The notes beneath the pieces are model-generated. The model was not told the DNA's origin, searched no databases, and worked only from the letters and a program-made list of their open reading frames with translations. From assembly GCA_949126835.1 (NCBI GenBank), contig OX421506.1, forward strand, positions 16,188,447 through 16,252,446: a stretch of DNA of 64,000 nt. Direction: 5' to 3'. A program made the position numbers and the translations under genes. This stretch comes from Anisus vortex (taxonomy: Eukaryota; Mollusca; Gastropoda; Planorbidae). This document shows, one piece after another, positions 1-15,230 of this stretch. Each line of letters begins with the position of its first letter. The first letter of the stretch is position 1.

Positions 1-3000
1 ACTAAATGATACGTTTTCACCAAGATGACTAAATGATACGCTTTAAACAAGATGACTAAATGATACGCTTTCAACAAGTTAATTAATGATAAGCATTAAA
101 AAAGATGACTAAATGATACGCATACAACAAGATGACTAAATGATACGCTTTTAACAAGATGTGTAAATGATACGCTTTCAGCAAGATGACTAAATGATAC
201 GTTTTCACAAAGATGACTTAATGAAACGCTTTAAACAAGATGTGTAAATGATACGCTTTCATCAAGATGACTAAATAATACGCTTACAACAAGATGACTA
301 AAGGATACGTTTTAACAAGATGTGTAAATGATACGCTTTCAGCAAGATGACTAAATGATACGTTTTTACCAAGATGACTAAATGATACGCTTTCAACAAG
401 ATGACTAAATGATACGCTTTCAACAAGATGACTAAATGATACGCTTTTAACAAGATGACTAAATGATACGCTACAGCAAGATGACTAAACGATACTTTTT
501 TACTAAGATGACTAAATGATACGTTTTTAACAAGATGACTAAATGATACGCTTTCATCAAGATGACTAAACAATACGCTTTCATCAAGATTACTAAATAA
601 TACGCTTACAACAAGATGACTAAATGATACGCTTTTAACAAGATGACTAAATGATACGCTTTTAACAAAGATGACTAAATGATACGCTTTCAACAAGATG
701 ACTAAATGATATGCTTTCAACAAGATGACTAAATGATACGTTTTCACCAAGATGACTAAATGATACGCTTTTAACAAGATGACTAAATGATACGCTTTCA
801 ACAAGATGACTAAATGATACGCTTTCAACAAGATGACTAAATGATACGCTTTCAACAAGATGACTAAATGATACGCTTTCAACAAGATGACTAAATGATA
901 CGCTTTCAACAAGATGACTAAATGATACGTTTTCACCAAGATGACTAAATGATACACTATTAACCAGAAGACTAAATGATACGTTTTCAACAAAATGACT
1001 AAATGATACGTTTTCACCAAGATGACTAAATGACACGCTTTCAACAAGATAACTCAAATATACCCTTACAACAATATGACATAATTATACGCTTTTAACA
1101 AGATGACTAAATGATACGTTTTTAACAAGATGACTAAATGATACGCTTTTGACAAGATGGCTAAATGATACGCTTTCAGCAAGAAGACTAAATGATAAGT
1201 TAGCACCAAGATGACTAAATGATACGTTTTCACCAAGATGACTAAATGATACGCTTTAAACAAGATGACTAAATGATACGCTTTCAACAAGATAATTAAT
1301 GATAAGCATTCAAAAAGATGACTAAATGATACGCATACAACAAGATGACTAAATGATACGCTTTTAACAAGATGACTAAATGATACGCTTTTAACAAAGA
1401 TGACTAAATGATACGCTTTCAACAAGATGACTAAATGATATGCTTTCAACAAGATGACTAAATGATACGCTTTTAACAAGATGACTAAATGATACGCTTT
1501 TAACAAAGATGACTAAATGATACGCTTTCAACAAGATGACTAAATGATATGCTTTCAACAAGATGACTAAATGATACGTTTTCACCAAGATGACTAAATG
1601 ATACGCTTTTAACTAGATGACTAAATGATACGCTTTCAACAAGATGACTAAATGATACGCTTTCAACAAGATGACCAAATGATACGCTTTTATCAAGATG
1701 ACTAAATGATACGTTTTTATTAAGATGACTAAATGATACTCTTTTAACAAGATGACTAAATGATACGTTTTCACCAAGATGACTAAATGATACGCTTTCT
1801 ACAAGATGACTAAATGATACGCTTTCAACAAGATAACTCAAATATACCCTTACAACAATATGACATAATTATACGCTTTTAACAAGATGACTAAATGATA
1901 CGCTTTTAACAAGATGACTAAATGATACGCTTTTGACAAGATGGCTAAATGATACGTTTTTATTAAGATGACTAAATGATACTCTTTTAACAAGATGACT
2001 TAATGATACGTTTTCACCAAGATGACTAAATGATACGCTTTCTACAAGATGACTAAATGATACGCTTTCAACAAGATAACTCAAATATACCCTTACAACA
2101 ATATGACATAATTATACGCTTTTAACAAAATGACTAAATGATACGCTTTTAACAAGATGACTAAATGATACGCTTTTGACAAGATGGCTAAATGATACGC
2201 TTTCAGCAAGAAGACTAAATGATAAGTTAGCACCAAGATGACTAAATGATACGTTTTCACCAAGATGACTAAATGATACGCTATAAACAAGATGACTAAA
2301 TGATACGCTTTCAACAAGATAATTAATGATAAGCATTCAAAAAGATGACTAAATGATACGCATACAACAAGATGACTAAATGATACGCTTTTAACAAGAT
2401 GTGTAAATGATACGCTTTCAGCAAGATGACTAAATAATAAGTTTTTACAAAGATGACTTAATGAAACGCTTTAAACAAGATGTGTAAATGATACGCTTTC
2501 ATCAAGATGACTAAATAATACGCTTACAACAAGATGACTAAATGATACGTTTTAACAAGATGTGTAAATGATACGCTTTCAGCAAGATGACTAAATGATA
2601 CGTTTTTACCAAGATGACTAAATGATACGCTTTCAACAAGATGACTAAATGATACGCTTTCAACAAGATGACTAAATGATACGCTTTTAACAAGATGACT
2701 AAATGATACGCTACAGCAAGATGACTAAACGATACTTTTTTACTAAGATGACTAAATGATACGTTTTTAACAAGATGACTAAATGATACGCTTTCATCAA
2801 GATGACTAAACAATACGCTTTCATCAAGATGACTAAATAATACGCTTACACCAAGATGACTAAATGATACGATTTTAACCAGATGACTAAATGATACGCT
2901 TTTAACAAGATGACTAAATGATACGCTTTCAACAAGATGACTAAATGATATGCTTTAAACAAGATGACTAAATGATACGTTTTCACCAAGATGACTAAAT

Positions 3001-4760
3001 GATACGCTTTTAACAAGATGACTAAATGATACGCTTTCAACAAGATGACTAAATGATACGCTTTCAACAAGATGACTAAATGATACGCTTTCAACAAGAT
3101 GACTAAATGATACGCTTTCAACAGGATGACTAAATGATACGCTTTCAACAAGATGACTAATTGATACGTTTTCACCAAGATGACTAAATGATACACTATT
3201 AACCAGAAGACTAAATGATACGTTTTCAACAAAATGACTAAATGATACGTTTTCACCAAGATGACTAAATGACACGCTTTCAACAAGATGACTAAATGAT
3301 ACGCTTTCAACAAGATGACCAAATGATACGCTTTTATCAAGATGACTAAATGATACGTTTTTATTAAGATGACTAAATGATACTCTTTTAACAAGATGAC
3401 TAAATGATACGTTTTCACCAAGAGGACTGAATGATACGCTTTCTACAAGATGACTAAATGATACGCTTTCAACAAGATAACTCAAATATACCCTTACAAC
3501 AATATGACATAATTATACGCCTTTAACAAGATGACTAAATGATACGCTTTTAACAAGATGACTACATGATACGCTTTTGACAAGATGGCTAAATGATACG
3601 CTTTCAGCAAGAAGACTAAATGATAAGTTAGCACCAAGATGACTAAATGATACGTTTTCACCAAGATGACTAAATGATACGCTTTAAACAAGATGACTAA
3701 ATGATACGCTTTCAACAAGATAATTAATGATAAGCATTCAAAAAGATGAATAAATGATACGCATACAACAAGATGACTAAATGATACGCTTTTAACAAGA
3801 TGTGTAAATGATACGCTTTCAGCAAGATGACTAAATGATACGTTTTCACAAAGATGACTTAATGAAAAGCTTTAAACAAGATGTGTAAATGATACGCTTT
3901 CATCAAGATGACTAAATAATACGCTTACAACAAGATGACTAAATGATACGTTTTAACAAGATGTGTAAATGATACGCTTTCAGCAAGATGACTAAATGAT
4001 ACGTTTTTACCAAGATGACTAAATGATACGCTTTCAACAAGATGACTAAATGATACGCTTTCAACAAGATGACTAAATGATACGCTTTTAACAAGATGAC
4101 TAAATGATACGCTACAGCAAGTTGACTAAACGATACTTTTTTACTAAGATGATTAAATGATACGTTTTTAACAAGATGACTAAATGATACGCTTTCATCA
4201 AGATGACTAAACAATACGCTTTCATCAAGATGACTAAATAATACGCTTACAACAAGATGACTAAATGATACGCTTTTAACAAGATGACTAAATGATACGC
4301 TTTTAACAAGATGACTAAATGATACGCTTTCAACAAGATGACTAAATGATATGCTTTCAACAAGATGACTAAATGATACGTTTTCACCAAGATGACTAAA
4401 TGATACGCTTTTAACAAGATGACTAAATGATACGCTTTCAACAAGATGACTAAATGATACGCTTTCAACAAGATGACTAAATGATACGCTTTCAACAAGA
4501 TGACTAAATGATACGCTTTCAACAAGATGACTAAATGATACGCTTTCAACAAGATGACTAAATGATACGTTTTCACCAAGATGACTAAATGATACACTAT
4601 TAACCAGAAGACTAAATGATACGTTTTCAACAAAATGACTAAATGATACGTTTTCACTAAGATGACTAAATGACACGCTTTCAACAAGATGACTAAATGA
4701 TACGCTTTCAACAAGATGACCAAATGATACGCTTTTATCAAGATGACTAAATTATACGTT
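1..4760 (+). repeat. A1 higher-order repeat, first three copies
   Basis: Bases 1-1046 recur at 2240-3285. The offset is 2240, changing to 2239 after a single extra A near 668. The block recurs again from about 3641, at offset 1401 from the second copy. The order of marker monomers is the same in each: AAGCATT-type short monomer, CATACAACAA, GATGTGTAAATG, then the CTACAGCAA short monomer, TACTTTTTTACTAA and TACACTATTAACCAGAAG. The interval 1047-2239 holds shorter partial copies, including two GATAACTCAAATATACCC monomers and repeated GATAAGTTAGCACC. Confidence 0.85.
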
Positions 4761-4930
4761 TTCATTAAGATGACTAAATGATACGCTTTAAACAACATGA
4801 CTAAATAATACGTTATCACCAAGATGACTAAATGATACGCTTTCAACAAGATGACTAAATAATACGCTTTCAACAAGATAACTCAAATATACCCTAACAA
4901 CAATATGACATAATTATACGCTTTTAACAA

Positions 4931-6282
4931 GATGATTAAATGATACGCTTTTAACAAGATGACTAAATGATATGCTTTTGACAAGACGACTAAATGATAC
5001 GCTTTCAGCAAGATGACTAAATGATAAGTTAGCACCAAGAAGACTAAGTGATACGTTTTCACCAAGATGACTAAATGATACGCTTTAATTAAGATGACTA
5101 AATGATACGCTTTCAGCAATATGGCTAAATGATACGTTTTCACCAAGATGGCCAAATGATACGCTTTCAACAAGATGACTAAATGATAAGCTTTAAAAAA
5201 GATGACTAAATGATACGCTTTTATAAAGATGACTAACTGATACGCTTTTAACATGATGACTAAATGATACGCTTTTAACATGATGACTAAATGATACGCT
5301 TTCAGCAAGATGACTAAATGATACGTTTTCACCAAGATGACTAAATGATACGTTTTTACCAAGATGACTAAATGATACGCTTTCAACAAGATAACAACTT
5401 GATACGCTTTCAACAAGATGACTAAATGATACGTTAACACCAAGATTACTTAATGGTAGTTTTTAACCAAGATGACTAAATTAATTGATTTTAACAATAT
5501 GACTAAATAATACGCTTTAATCAAGATGACTAAATGATACGTTTTCACCAAGATGACTAAATGATACGCTTTTAACAAGATTACTAAATGATACGTTTTC
5601 ACCAAGATGACTAAATGATACGTTTTCACCAGGATGACTAAATAATACGCTTTCAACAAGATGACTTAATGATACGCTTTTAACAAGATGACTAAATGAT
5701 ACGCTTTCAGAAAGATGACTAAATGATACGCTTTTAACAATATGTGTAAATGATACTTTTTCAGCAAGATGACTAAATGATACGTTTTCACCAAGATGAC
5801 TAAATGATACGCTTTTAACAAGATGATTAAATGATACGCTTTTAACAAGATGACTAAATGATATGCTTTTGACAAGACGACTAAATGATACGCTTTCAGC
5901 AAGATGACTAAATGATAAGTTAGCACCAAGAAGACTAAGTGATACGTTTTCACCAAGATGACTAAATGATACGCTTTAATTAAGGTGACTAAATGATACG
6001 CTTTCAGCAATATGGCTAAATGATACTTTTTCACCAAGATGGCTAAATGATACGCTTTCAACAAGATGACTAAATGATAAGCTTTAAAAAAGATGACTAA
6101 ATGATACGCTTTTATCAAGATGACTAACTGATACGCTTTTAACATGATGACTAAATGATACGCTTTTAACATGATGACTAAATGATACGCTTTCAGCAAG
6201 ATGACTAAATGATACGTTTTCACCAAGATGACTAAATGATACGTTTTTACCAAGATGACTAAATGATACGCTTTCAACAAGA
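4931..6282 (+). repeat. 891-bp offset tandem duplication (33 monomers)
   Basis: The block 4931-5391 recurs at 5822-6282. Both begin GATGATTAAATGATACGC and then share TATGCTTTTGACAAGACGAC, GATAAGTTAGCACCAAGAAG and a TTTAATTAAG monomer. The offset of 891 is exactly 33 x 27. The copies differ by scattered substitutions, such as GATAC-GTTTT against GATAC-TTTTT near 5136/6025, and diverge after 5391/6282. The bases between the copies (5392-5821) are ordinary monomers. Confidence 0.85.
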
Positions 6283-7299
6283 TGACTAAATGATACGCTT
6301 TCAACAAGATGACTAAATGATACGCTTTTAACAAGATGACTAAATGATACGCTACAGCAAGATGACTAAACGATACTTTTTTACTAAGATGACTAATTGA
6401 TACGTTTTTAACAAGATGACTAAATGATACGCTTTCATCAAGATGACTAAACAATACGCTTTCATCAAGATGACTAAATAATACGCTTACAACAAGATGA
6501 CTAAATTATACGCTTTTAACAAGATGACTAAATGATACGCTTTTAACAAGATGACTAAATGATAGGCTTTCAACAATATATTTAATGATACGATTTCAAA
6601 AAGAGGACTAAATGATACGCATTCAACAAGATGACTAAATGATACGCTTTTAACAAGATGACTAAATTATACGCTTTTAACAAGATGACTAAATGATAGG
6701 CTTTCAGCAAGATGAATAAATTATACGTTTTCACCAAGATGACTAAATGATACGTTTTCAACAAGATGACTAAATGATACGCTTTTAACAAGATGACTAA
6801 ATGATATGCTTTCAGCAATATGACTAAATGATACGCTTTCAACAAGATGACTAAATGATATGTTTTCAACAAGATGACCAAATGATACGCTTTTATCAAG
6901 ATGACTAAATGATACGTTTTATTAAGATGACTAAATAATACGCTTTCAACAAGATAATTAATGATAAGCATTCAAAAAGATGACTAAATGATACGCATAC
7001 AACAAGATGACTAAATGATAAATTTTCATTATGATGACTAAATGATACGCTTTCAACAAGATGACCAAATAATACGCTTTTATCAAGATAAAAAAAATGA
7101 TACGTTTTTACCAAGATGACTAAATGATACGTTTTCACCACGATGACTAAATGATACGTTTTCACCAAGATTACTAAATGATACGCTTTATACAATATGA
7201 CTAAATGATACGCTTTCAACAAGATAACTCAATGACATCCTTACAACAAGATGACTTAATTATACGCTTTTAACAAGATGACTAATAGATACGTTTTTA

Positions 7300-9477
7300 C
7301 TAAGATGACTAAATGATACGCTTTCAACAAGATAATTAATGATAAGCATTCAAAAAGATGACTAAATGATATGCATACAACAAGATGACTAAATGATAAA
7401 TTTTCACCATGATGACTAAATGAAACGCTTTCAACAAGATGACCAAATGATACGCTTTTATCAAGATGACAAAATGATACGTTTTTACCAAGATGACTAA
7501 ATGTTACGTTTTCACCAAGATGACTAAATGATACGTTTTCAGCAAGATGACTAAATGATAAATTAGCACCAAGATGACTAAATTATACGTTTTCACCAAG
7601 ATTACTAAATGATACGCTTTTAACAATATGACTAAATGATACGCTTTCAATAAGATAACTCAATGACACCCTTACAAAAATATGACATAATTATACGCTT
7701 CTAACAAGATGACTAAATGATACGCTTTTAACAAGATGACTAAATGATACGCTTTTAACAAGATGACTAAATGATACGCTTTTAGCAAGATGATTAAATG
7801 ATACGTTTTCACCAAGATGACTAAATGATAAATTTTCACCATGATGACTAAATGATACGCTTTTAACAAGATGACCAAATGATACGCTTTCAACAAGATA
7901 ACTCAATGACACCCTTACAACAAGATGACTTAATTTTACGCTTTTAACAATATGACTAAATGATACGTTTTCACCAAGATGATTAAATGATACGCTTTCA
8001 ACAAGATAATAAATGATAAGCATTCAAAAAGATGACTAAATGATACGCATACAACAAGATGACTAAATGATCAATTTTCACCATGATGACTAAATGATAC
8101 GCTTTCAACAAGATGACCAAATGATACGCTTTTATCAAGATGACAAAATGATACGTTTTTACCAAGATGACTAAATGTTACGTTTTCACCAAGATGACTA
8201 AATGATACGTTTTCAGCAAGATGACTAAATGATAAATTAGCACCAAGATGACTGAATTATACGTTTTCACCAAGATTACTAAATGATACGCTTTAAACAA
8301 TATGACTAAATGATACGCTTTTAACAAGATAACTCAATGACACCCTTACAACAAGATGACTTAATTATACGCTTTCAATAAAATGACTAAATGATACGCT
8401 TTCAACAATATATTTAATGATAAGCTTTCAAAAAGAGGACTAAATGATACGCATTCAACAAGATGACTAAATGATACGCTTTTAACAAGATGTGTTAATG
8501 ATACGCTTTTAGCAAGATGATTAAATGATACGCTTTTAACAAGATGACTAAATGATAGGCTTTCAGCAATATGAATAAATTATACGTTTTCACCAAGATG
8601 ACTAAATGATACGTTTTCACTAAGATGACTAAATGATACGCTTTCAACAAGATAATTAATAATAAGCATTCAAAAAGATGACTAAATGATATGCATACAA
8701 CAAGATGACTAAATGATAAATTTTCACCATGATGACTAAATGATACGCTTTCAACAAGATGACCAAATGATACGCTTTTATCAAGATGACAAAATGATAC
8801 GTTTTTACCAAGATGACTAAATGTTACGTTTTCACCAAGATGACTAAATGATACGTTTTCAGCAAGATGACTAAATGATAAATTAGCACCAAGATGACTA
8901 AATTATACGTTTTCACCAAGATTACTAAATGATACGCTTTTAACAATATGACTAAATGATACGCTTTCAATAAGATAACTCAATGACACCCTTACAAAAA
9001 TATGATATAATTATACGCTTCTAACAAGATGACTAAATGATACGCTTTTAACAAGATGACTAAATGATACGCTTTTAACAAGATGACTAAATGATACGCT
9101 TTTAGCAAGATGACTAAATGATATGTTTTCACCAAGATGACTAAATGATAAATTTTCACCATGATGACTAAATGATACGCTTTCAACAAGATGACCAAAT
9201 GATACGCTTTCAACAAGATAACTCAATGACACCCTTACAACAAGATGACTTAATTATACGCTTTTAACAATATGACTAAATGATAAGTTTTCACCAAGAT
9301 GATTAAATGATACGCTTTCAACAAGATAATTAATGATAAGCATTCAAAAAGATGACTAAATGATACGCATACAACAAGATGACTAAATGATCAATTTTCA
9401 CCATGATGACTAAATGATACGCTTTCAACAAGATGACCAAATGATACGCTTTTATCAAGATGACAAAATGATACGTT
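7300..9477 (+). repeat. 1,320-bp tandem duplication inside A2
   Basis: Bases 7300-8157 match 8620-9477 at a constant offset of 1320. Several whole 60-base rows are identical (for example 7441-7680 with 8761-9000). The few differences include TATGACATAA/TATGATATAA at 7681/9001, TACG/TATG near 7803/9123 and TTTTACG/TTATACG near 7934/9254. After 8157/9477 the second copy jumps, which fits a local deletion. Confidence 0.9.
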
Positions 9478-9899
9478 TTCAACAAGATTACTAAATGATA
9501 CGCTTTAAACAATATGACTAAATGATACGTTTTTAACAAGATAACTCAATGACACCCTTACAACAAGATGACTTTATTATACGCTTTCAATAAAATGACT
9601 AAATGAAACGCTTTCAACAATATATTTAATGATAAGCTTTCAAAAAGAGGACTAAATGATACGCATTCAACAAGATGACTAAATGATACGCTTTTAACAA
9701 GATGACTAAATTATACGCTTTTAACAAGATGACTAAATGATACGCTTTTAACAAGATGACTAAATGATACGCTTTTAGCAAGATGACTAAATGATACGTT
9801 TTCACCAAGATGACTAAATGATAAATTTTCACCATGATGACTAAATGATACGCTTTCAACAAGATGACCAAATGATACGCTTTCAACAAGATAACTCAA

Positions 9900-11070
9900 T
9901 GACACCCTTACAACAAGATGACTTAATTATACGCTTTTAACAATATGACTAAATGATACGTTTTCACCAAGATGATTAAATGATACGCTTTCAACAAGAT
10001 AATTAATGATAAGCATTCAAAAAGATGACTAAATGATACGCATACAACAAGATGACTAAATGATCAATTTTCACCATGATGACTAAATGATACGCTTTCA
10101 ACAAGATGACCAAATGATACGCTTTTATCAAGATGACAAAATGATACGTTTTTACCAAGATGACTAAATGTTACGTTTTCACCAAGATGACTAAATGATA
10201 CGTTTTCAGCAAGATGACTAAATGATAAATTAGCACCAAGTTGACTGAATTATACGTTTTCACCAAGATTACTAAATGATACGCTTTAAACAATATGACT
10301 AAATGATACGCTTTTAACAAGATAACTCAATGACACCCTTACAACAAGATGACTTAATTATACGCTTTTACTAAAATGACTAAATGATACGCTTTCAACA
10401 ATATATTTAATGATAAGCTTTCAAAAAGAGGACTAAATGATACGCATACAACAAGATGACTAAATGATACGCTTTTAACAAGATGACTAAATTATACGCT
10501 TTTAACAAGATGACTAAATGATACGCTTTTAACAAGATGACTAAATGATAGGCTTTCAGCAAGATGAATAAATTATACGTTTTCACCAAGATGACTAAAT
10601 GATACGTTTTTACCAAGATGACTAAATGATACGCTTTCAACAAGATGACTAAATGATACGCTTTTAACAAGATGACTAAAAGATACGTTTTCACCAAGAT
10701 GACTAAATGATACGCTTTCAGCAATATGACTAAATGATACGCTTTCAACAAGATGACTAAATGATATGTTTTCAACAAGATGACCAAATGATACGCTTTT
10801 ATCAAGATGACTAAATGATACGTTTTATTAAGATGACTAAATAATACGCTTTCAACAAGATAATTAATGATAAGCATTCAAAAAGATGACTAAATGATAC
10901 GCATACAACAAGATGACTAAATGATAAATTTTCATTATGATGACTAAATGATACGCTTTTAACAAGATGACCAAATAATACGCTTTTATCAAGATTAAAA
11001 AAATGATACGTTTTTACCAAGATGAGTAAATGATACGTTTTCACCACGATGACTAAATGATACGTTTTCA
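9900..11070 (+). repeat. A2 segment duplicated 15.58 kb away
   Basis: This segment recurs at about 25,480-26,650. The TATATTTAATGATAAGC landmark is at 10401 here and 25981 there (offset 15,580; 15,579 upstream because of one indel). Similarity runs through the TCACCACGATGAC monomer and breaks near 11070/26650. The copies lie in different A2 blocks separated by A1 blocks. Confidence 0.8.
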
Positions 11071-14000
11071 CCAAGATTACTAAATGATACGCTTTCAACA
11101 ATATGACTAAATGATACGCTTTCAACAAGATAACTCAATGACACCCTTACAAAAATATGACATAATTATACGCTTCTAACATGATGACTAAATGATACGC
11201 TTTTAACAAGATGACTAAATGATACGCTTTTAACAAGATGACTAAATGATACGCTTTTAGCAAGATGACTAAATGATACGTTTTCACCAAGATGACTAAA
11301 TGATACATTTTCACCATGATGACTAAATGATACGCCTTCAACAAGATGACTAAATGATACGCATACAACAAGATGACTAAATGATCAATTTTCACCATGA
11401 TGACTAAATGATACGCTTTCAACAAGATGACCAAATGATACGCTTTTATCAAGATGACAAAATGATACGTTTTTACTAAGATGACTAAATGTTACGTTTT
11501 CACCAAGATGACTAAATGATACGTTTTCAGCAAGATGACTAAATGATAAATTAGCACCAAGATGACTGAATTATACGTTTTCACCAAGATTACTAAATGA
11601 TACGCTTTAAACAATATGACTAAATGATACGCTTTTAACAAGATAACTCAATGACACCCTTACAACAAGATGACTTAATTATACGCTTTCAATAAAATGA
11701 CTAAATGATACGCTTTCAACAATATATTTAATGATAAGCTTTCAAAAAGAGGACTAAATGATACGCATTCAAAAAGATGACTAAATGATACGCTTTTAAC
11801 AAGATGTGTAAATGATACGCTTTTAGCAAGATGATTAAATGATACGCTTTTAACAAGATGACTAAATTATAGGCTTTCAGCAAGATGAATAAATTATACG
11901 TTTTCACTAAGATGACTAAATGATACGTTTTCACTAAGATGACTAAATGATACGCTTTTAACAAGATAATTAATGATAACCATTCAAAAAGATGACTAAG
12001 TGATATGCATACAACAAGATGACTAAATGATAAATTTTCACCATGATGACTAAATAATACGCTTTCAACAAGATGACCAAATGATACGCTTTTATCAAGA
12101 TGACAAAATGATACGTTTTTACCAAGATGACTAAATGTTACGTTTTCACCAAGACGACTAAATGATACGTTTTCAGCAAGATGACTAAATGATAAATTAG
12201 CAACAAGATGACTAAATTATACGTTTTCACCAAGATTACTAAATGATACGCTTTTAACAATATGACTAAATGATACGCTTTCAATAAGATAACTCAATGA
12301 CACCCTTACAAAAATATGACATAATTATACGCTTCTAACAAGATGACTAAATGATACGCTTTTAACAAGATGACTAAATGATACGCTTTTAACAAGATGA
12401 CTAAATGATACGCTTTTAGCAAGATGACTAAATAACACGTTTTCACCAAAATTACTAAATGATAAATTTTTACCATGATGACCAAATGATACGCTTTTAT
12501 CAAGATGACTAAATGATACGTTTTTATTAAGATGACTAAATGATACTCTTTTAACAAGATGACTAAATTATACGTTTTCACCAAGATGACTAAATGATAC
12601 GCTTTCTACAAGATGACTAAATGATACGCTTTCAACAAGATAACTCAAATATACCCTTACAACAATATGACATAATTATACGCTTTTAACAAGATGACTA
12701 AATGATACGCTTTTAACAAGATGACTAAATGATACGCTTTTGACAAGATGGCTAAATGATACGCTTTCAGCAAGAAGACTAAACGATAAGTTAGCACCAA
12801 GATGACTAAATGATACGTTTTCACCAAGATGACTAAATGATACGCTTTAAACAAGATGACTAAATGATACGCTTTCAACAAGATAATTAATGATAAGCAT
12901 TCAAAAAGATGACTAAATGATACGCATACAACAAGAAGACTAAATGATACGCTTTTAACAAGATGTGTAAATGATACGCTTTCAGCAAGATGACTAAATG
13001 ATACGTTTTCACAAAGATGACTTAATGAAACGCTTTAAACAAGATGTGTAAATGATACGCTTTCATCAAGATGACTAAATAATACGCTTACAACAAGATG
13101 ACTAAATGATACGTTTTAACAAGATGTGTAAATGATACGCTTTCAGCAAGATGACTAAATGATACGTTTTTACCAAGATGACTAAATGATACGCTTTCAA
13201 CAAGATGACTAAATGATACGCTTTCAACAAGATGACTAAATGATACGCTTTTAACAAGATGACTAAATGATACGCTACAGCAAGATGACTAAACGATACT
13301 TTTTTACTAAGATGATTAAATGATATGTTTTTAACAAGATGACTAAATGATACGCTTTCATCAAGATGACTAAACAATACGCTTTCATCAAGATGACTAA
13401 ATAATACGCTTACAACAAGATGACTAAATGATACGCTTTTAACAAGATGACTAAATGATACGCTTTTAACAAGATGACTAAATGATACGCTTTCAACAAG
13501 ATGACTAAATGATATACTTTCAACAAGATGACTAAATGATACGTTTTCACCAAGATGACTAAATGATACGCTTTTAACAAGATGACTAAATAATACGCTT
13601 TCAACAAGATGACTAAATGATACGCTTTCAACAAGATGACTAAATGATACGCTTTCAACAAGATGACTAAATGATACGCTTTCAACAAGATAACTCAAAT
13701 ATACCCTAACAACAATATGACATAATTATACGCTTTTAACAAGATGATTAAATGATACGCTTTTAACAAGATGACTAAATGATATGCTTTTGACAAGACG
13801 ACTAAATGATACGCTTTCAGCAAGATGACTAAATGATAAGTTAGCACCAAGAAGACTAAGTGATACGTTTTCACCAAGATGACTAAATGATACGCTTTAA
13901 TTAAGATGACTAAATGATACGCTTTCAGCAATATGGCTAAATGATACTTTTTCACCAAAATGGCTAAATGATACGCTTTCAACAAGATGACTAAATGATA

Positions 14001-14228
14001 AGCTTTAAAAAAGATGACTAAATGATACGCTTTTATCAAGATGACTAACTGATACGCTTTTAACATGATGACTAAATGATACGCTTTTAACATGATGACT
14101 AAATGATACGCTTTTAGCAAGATGACTAAATGATACGTTTTCACCAAGATGACTAAATGATACGTTTTTACCAAGATGACTAAATGATACGCTTTCAACA
14201 AGATGACTAAATGATACGCTTTCAACAA

Positions 14229-14416
14229 GATGACTAAATGATACGCTTTTAACAAGATGACTAAATGATACGCTACAGCAAGATGACTAAACGATACTTT
14301 TTTACTAAGATGACTAAATGATACGTTTTTAACAAGATGACTAAATGATACGCTTTCATCAAGATGACTAAACAATACGCTTTCATCAAGATGACTAAAT
14401 AATACGCTTACAACAA
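14229..14416 (+). repeat. Ancestral seven-monomer cassette, domain A example
   Basis: The monomers, in order, end in CGCTTTTAACAA, CGCTACAGCAA (26 bp, 14,256-14,281), TTTTTTACTAA, CGTTTTTAACAA, CGCTTTCATCAA, CAATACGCTTTCATCAA and AATACGCTTACAACAA. The same order appears in most A1 copies (for example around 460, 2,700, 4,105, 16,940, 19,150, 22,440 and 24,270). Confidence 0.88.
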
Positions 14417-15230
14417 GATGACTAAATGATACGCTTTTAACAAGATGACTAAATGATAGGCTTTCAGCAAGAAGAATAAATTATACGTTTTCACCAAGAT
14501 GACTAAATGATACGTTTTTACCAAGATGACTAAATGATACGCTTTCAACAAGATGACTAAATGATACGCTTTTAACAAGATGACTAAAAGATACGTTTTC
14601 ACCAAGATGACTAAATGATACGCTTTCAGCAATATGACTAAATGATACGCTTTCAACAAGATGACTAAATGATATGTTTTCAACAAGATGACCAAATGAT
14701 ACGCTTTTATCAAGATGACTAAATGATACGTTTTATTAAGATGACTAAATAATACGCTTTCAACAAGATAATTAATGATAAGCATTCAAAAAGATGACTA
14801 AATGATACGCATACAACAAGATGACTAAATGATAAATTTTCATTATGATGACTAAATGATACGCTTTCAACAAGATGACCAAATAATACGCTTTTATCAA
14901 GATTAAAAAAATGATACGTTTTTACCAAGATGACTAAATGATACGTTTTCACCACGATGACTAAATGATACGTTTTCACCAAGATTACTAAATGATACGC
15001 TTTATACAATATGACTAAATGATACGCTTTCAACAAGATAACTCAATGACACCCTTACAACAAGATGACTTAATTATACGCTTTTAACAAGATGTGTAAA
15101 TGATACGCTTTCAGCAAGATGACTAAATGATACGTTTTCACAAAGATGACTTAATGAAACGCTTTAAACAAGATGTGTAAATGATACGCTTTCATCAAGA
15201 TGACTAAATAATACGCTTACAACAAGATGA

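Larger units (their letters stand above)
6550..12600 (+). repeat. A2 higher-order block, sub-period about 645-675 bp
   Basis: The AAGCATT short monomer appears near 7343, 8018, 8663, 9338 and 10011, giving spacings of 675, 645, 675 and 673 bp, or about 24-25 monomers. Each sub-period carries GATGACCAAATGATACGC, ATGTTACGTTTTCACC, TAAATTAGCACC and the GATAACTCAATGACACCC/GATGACTTAATTATACGC pair. Related sub-periods continue to about 12,600 less regularly. No non-repeat sequence is present. Confidence 0.8.

Noticed and set aside
61..110. Insertion or transposon scar at the AAGCATT short monomers
   Set aside because: GATAATTAATGATAAGCATT aligns to the consensus with one deletion and a few substitutions, recurs at regular higher-order spacing, and has no terminal inverted repeats or target duplication.
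4890..4925. Unique sequence at the GATAACTCAAATATACCC/ATATGACATAATTATACGC pairs
   Set aside because: These are diverged 27-bp monomers in register with their neighbours and they recur in many places, so they are not an insertion.
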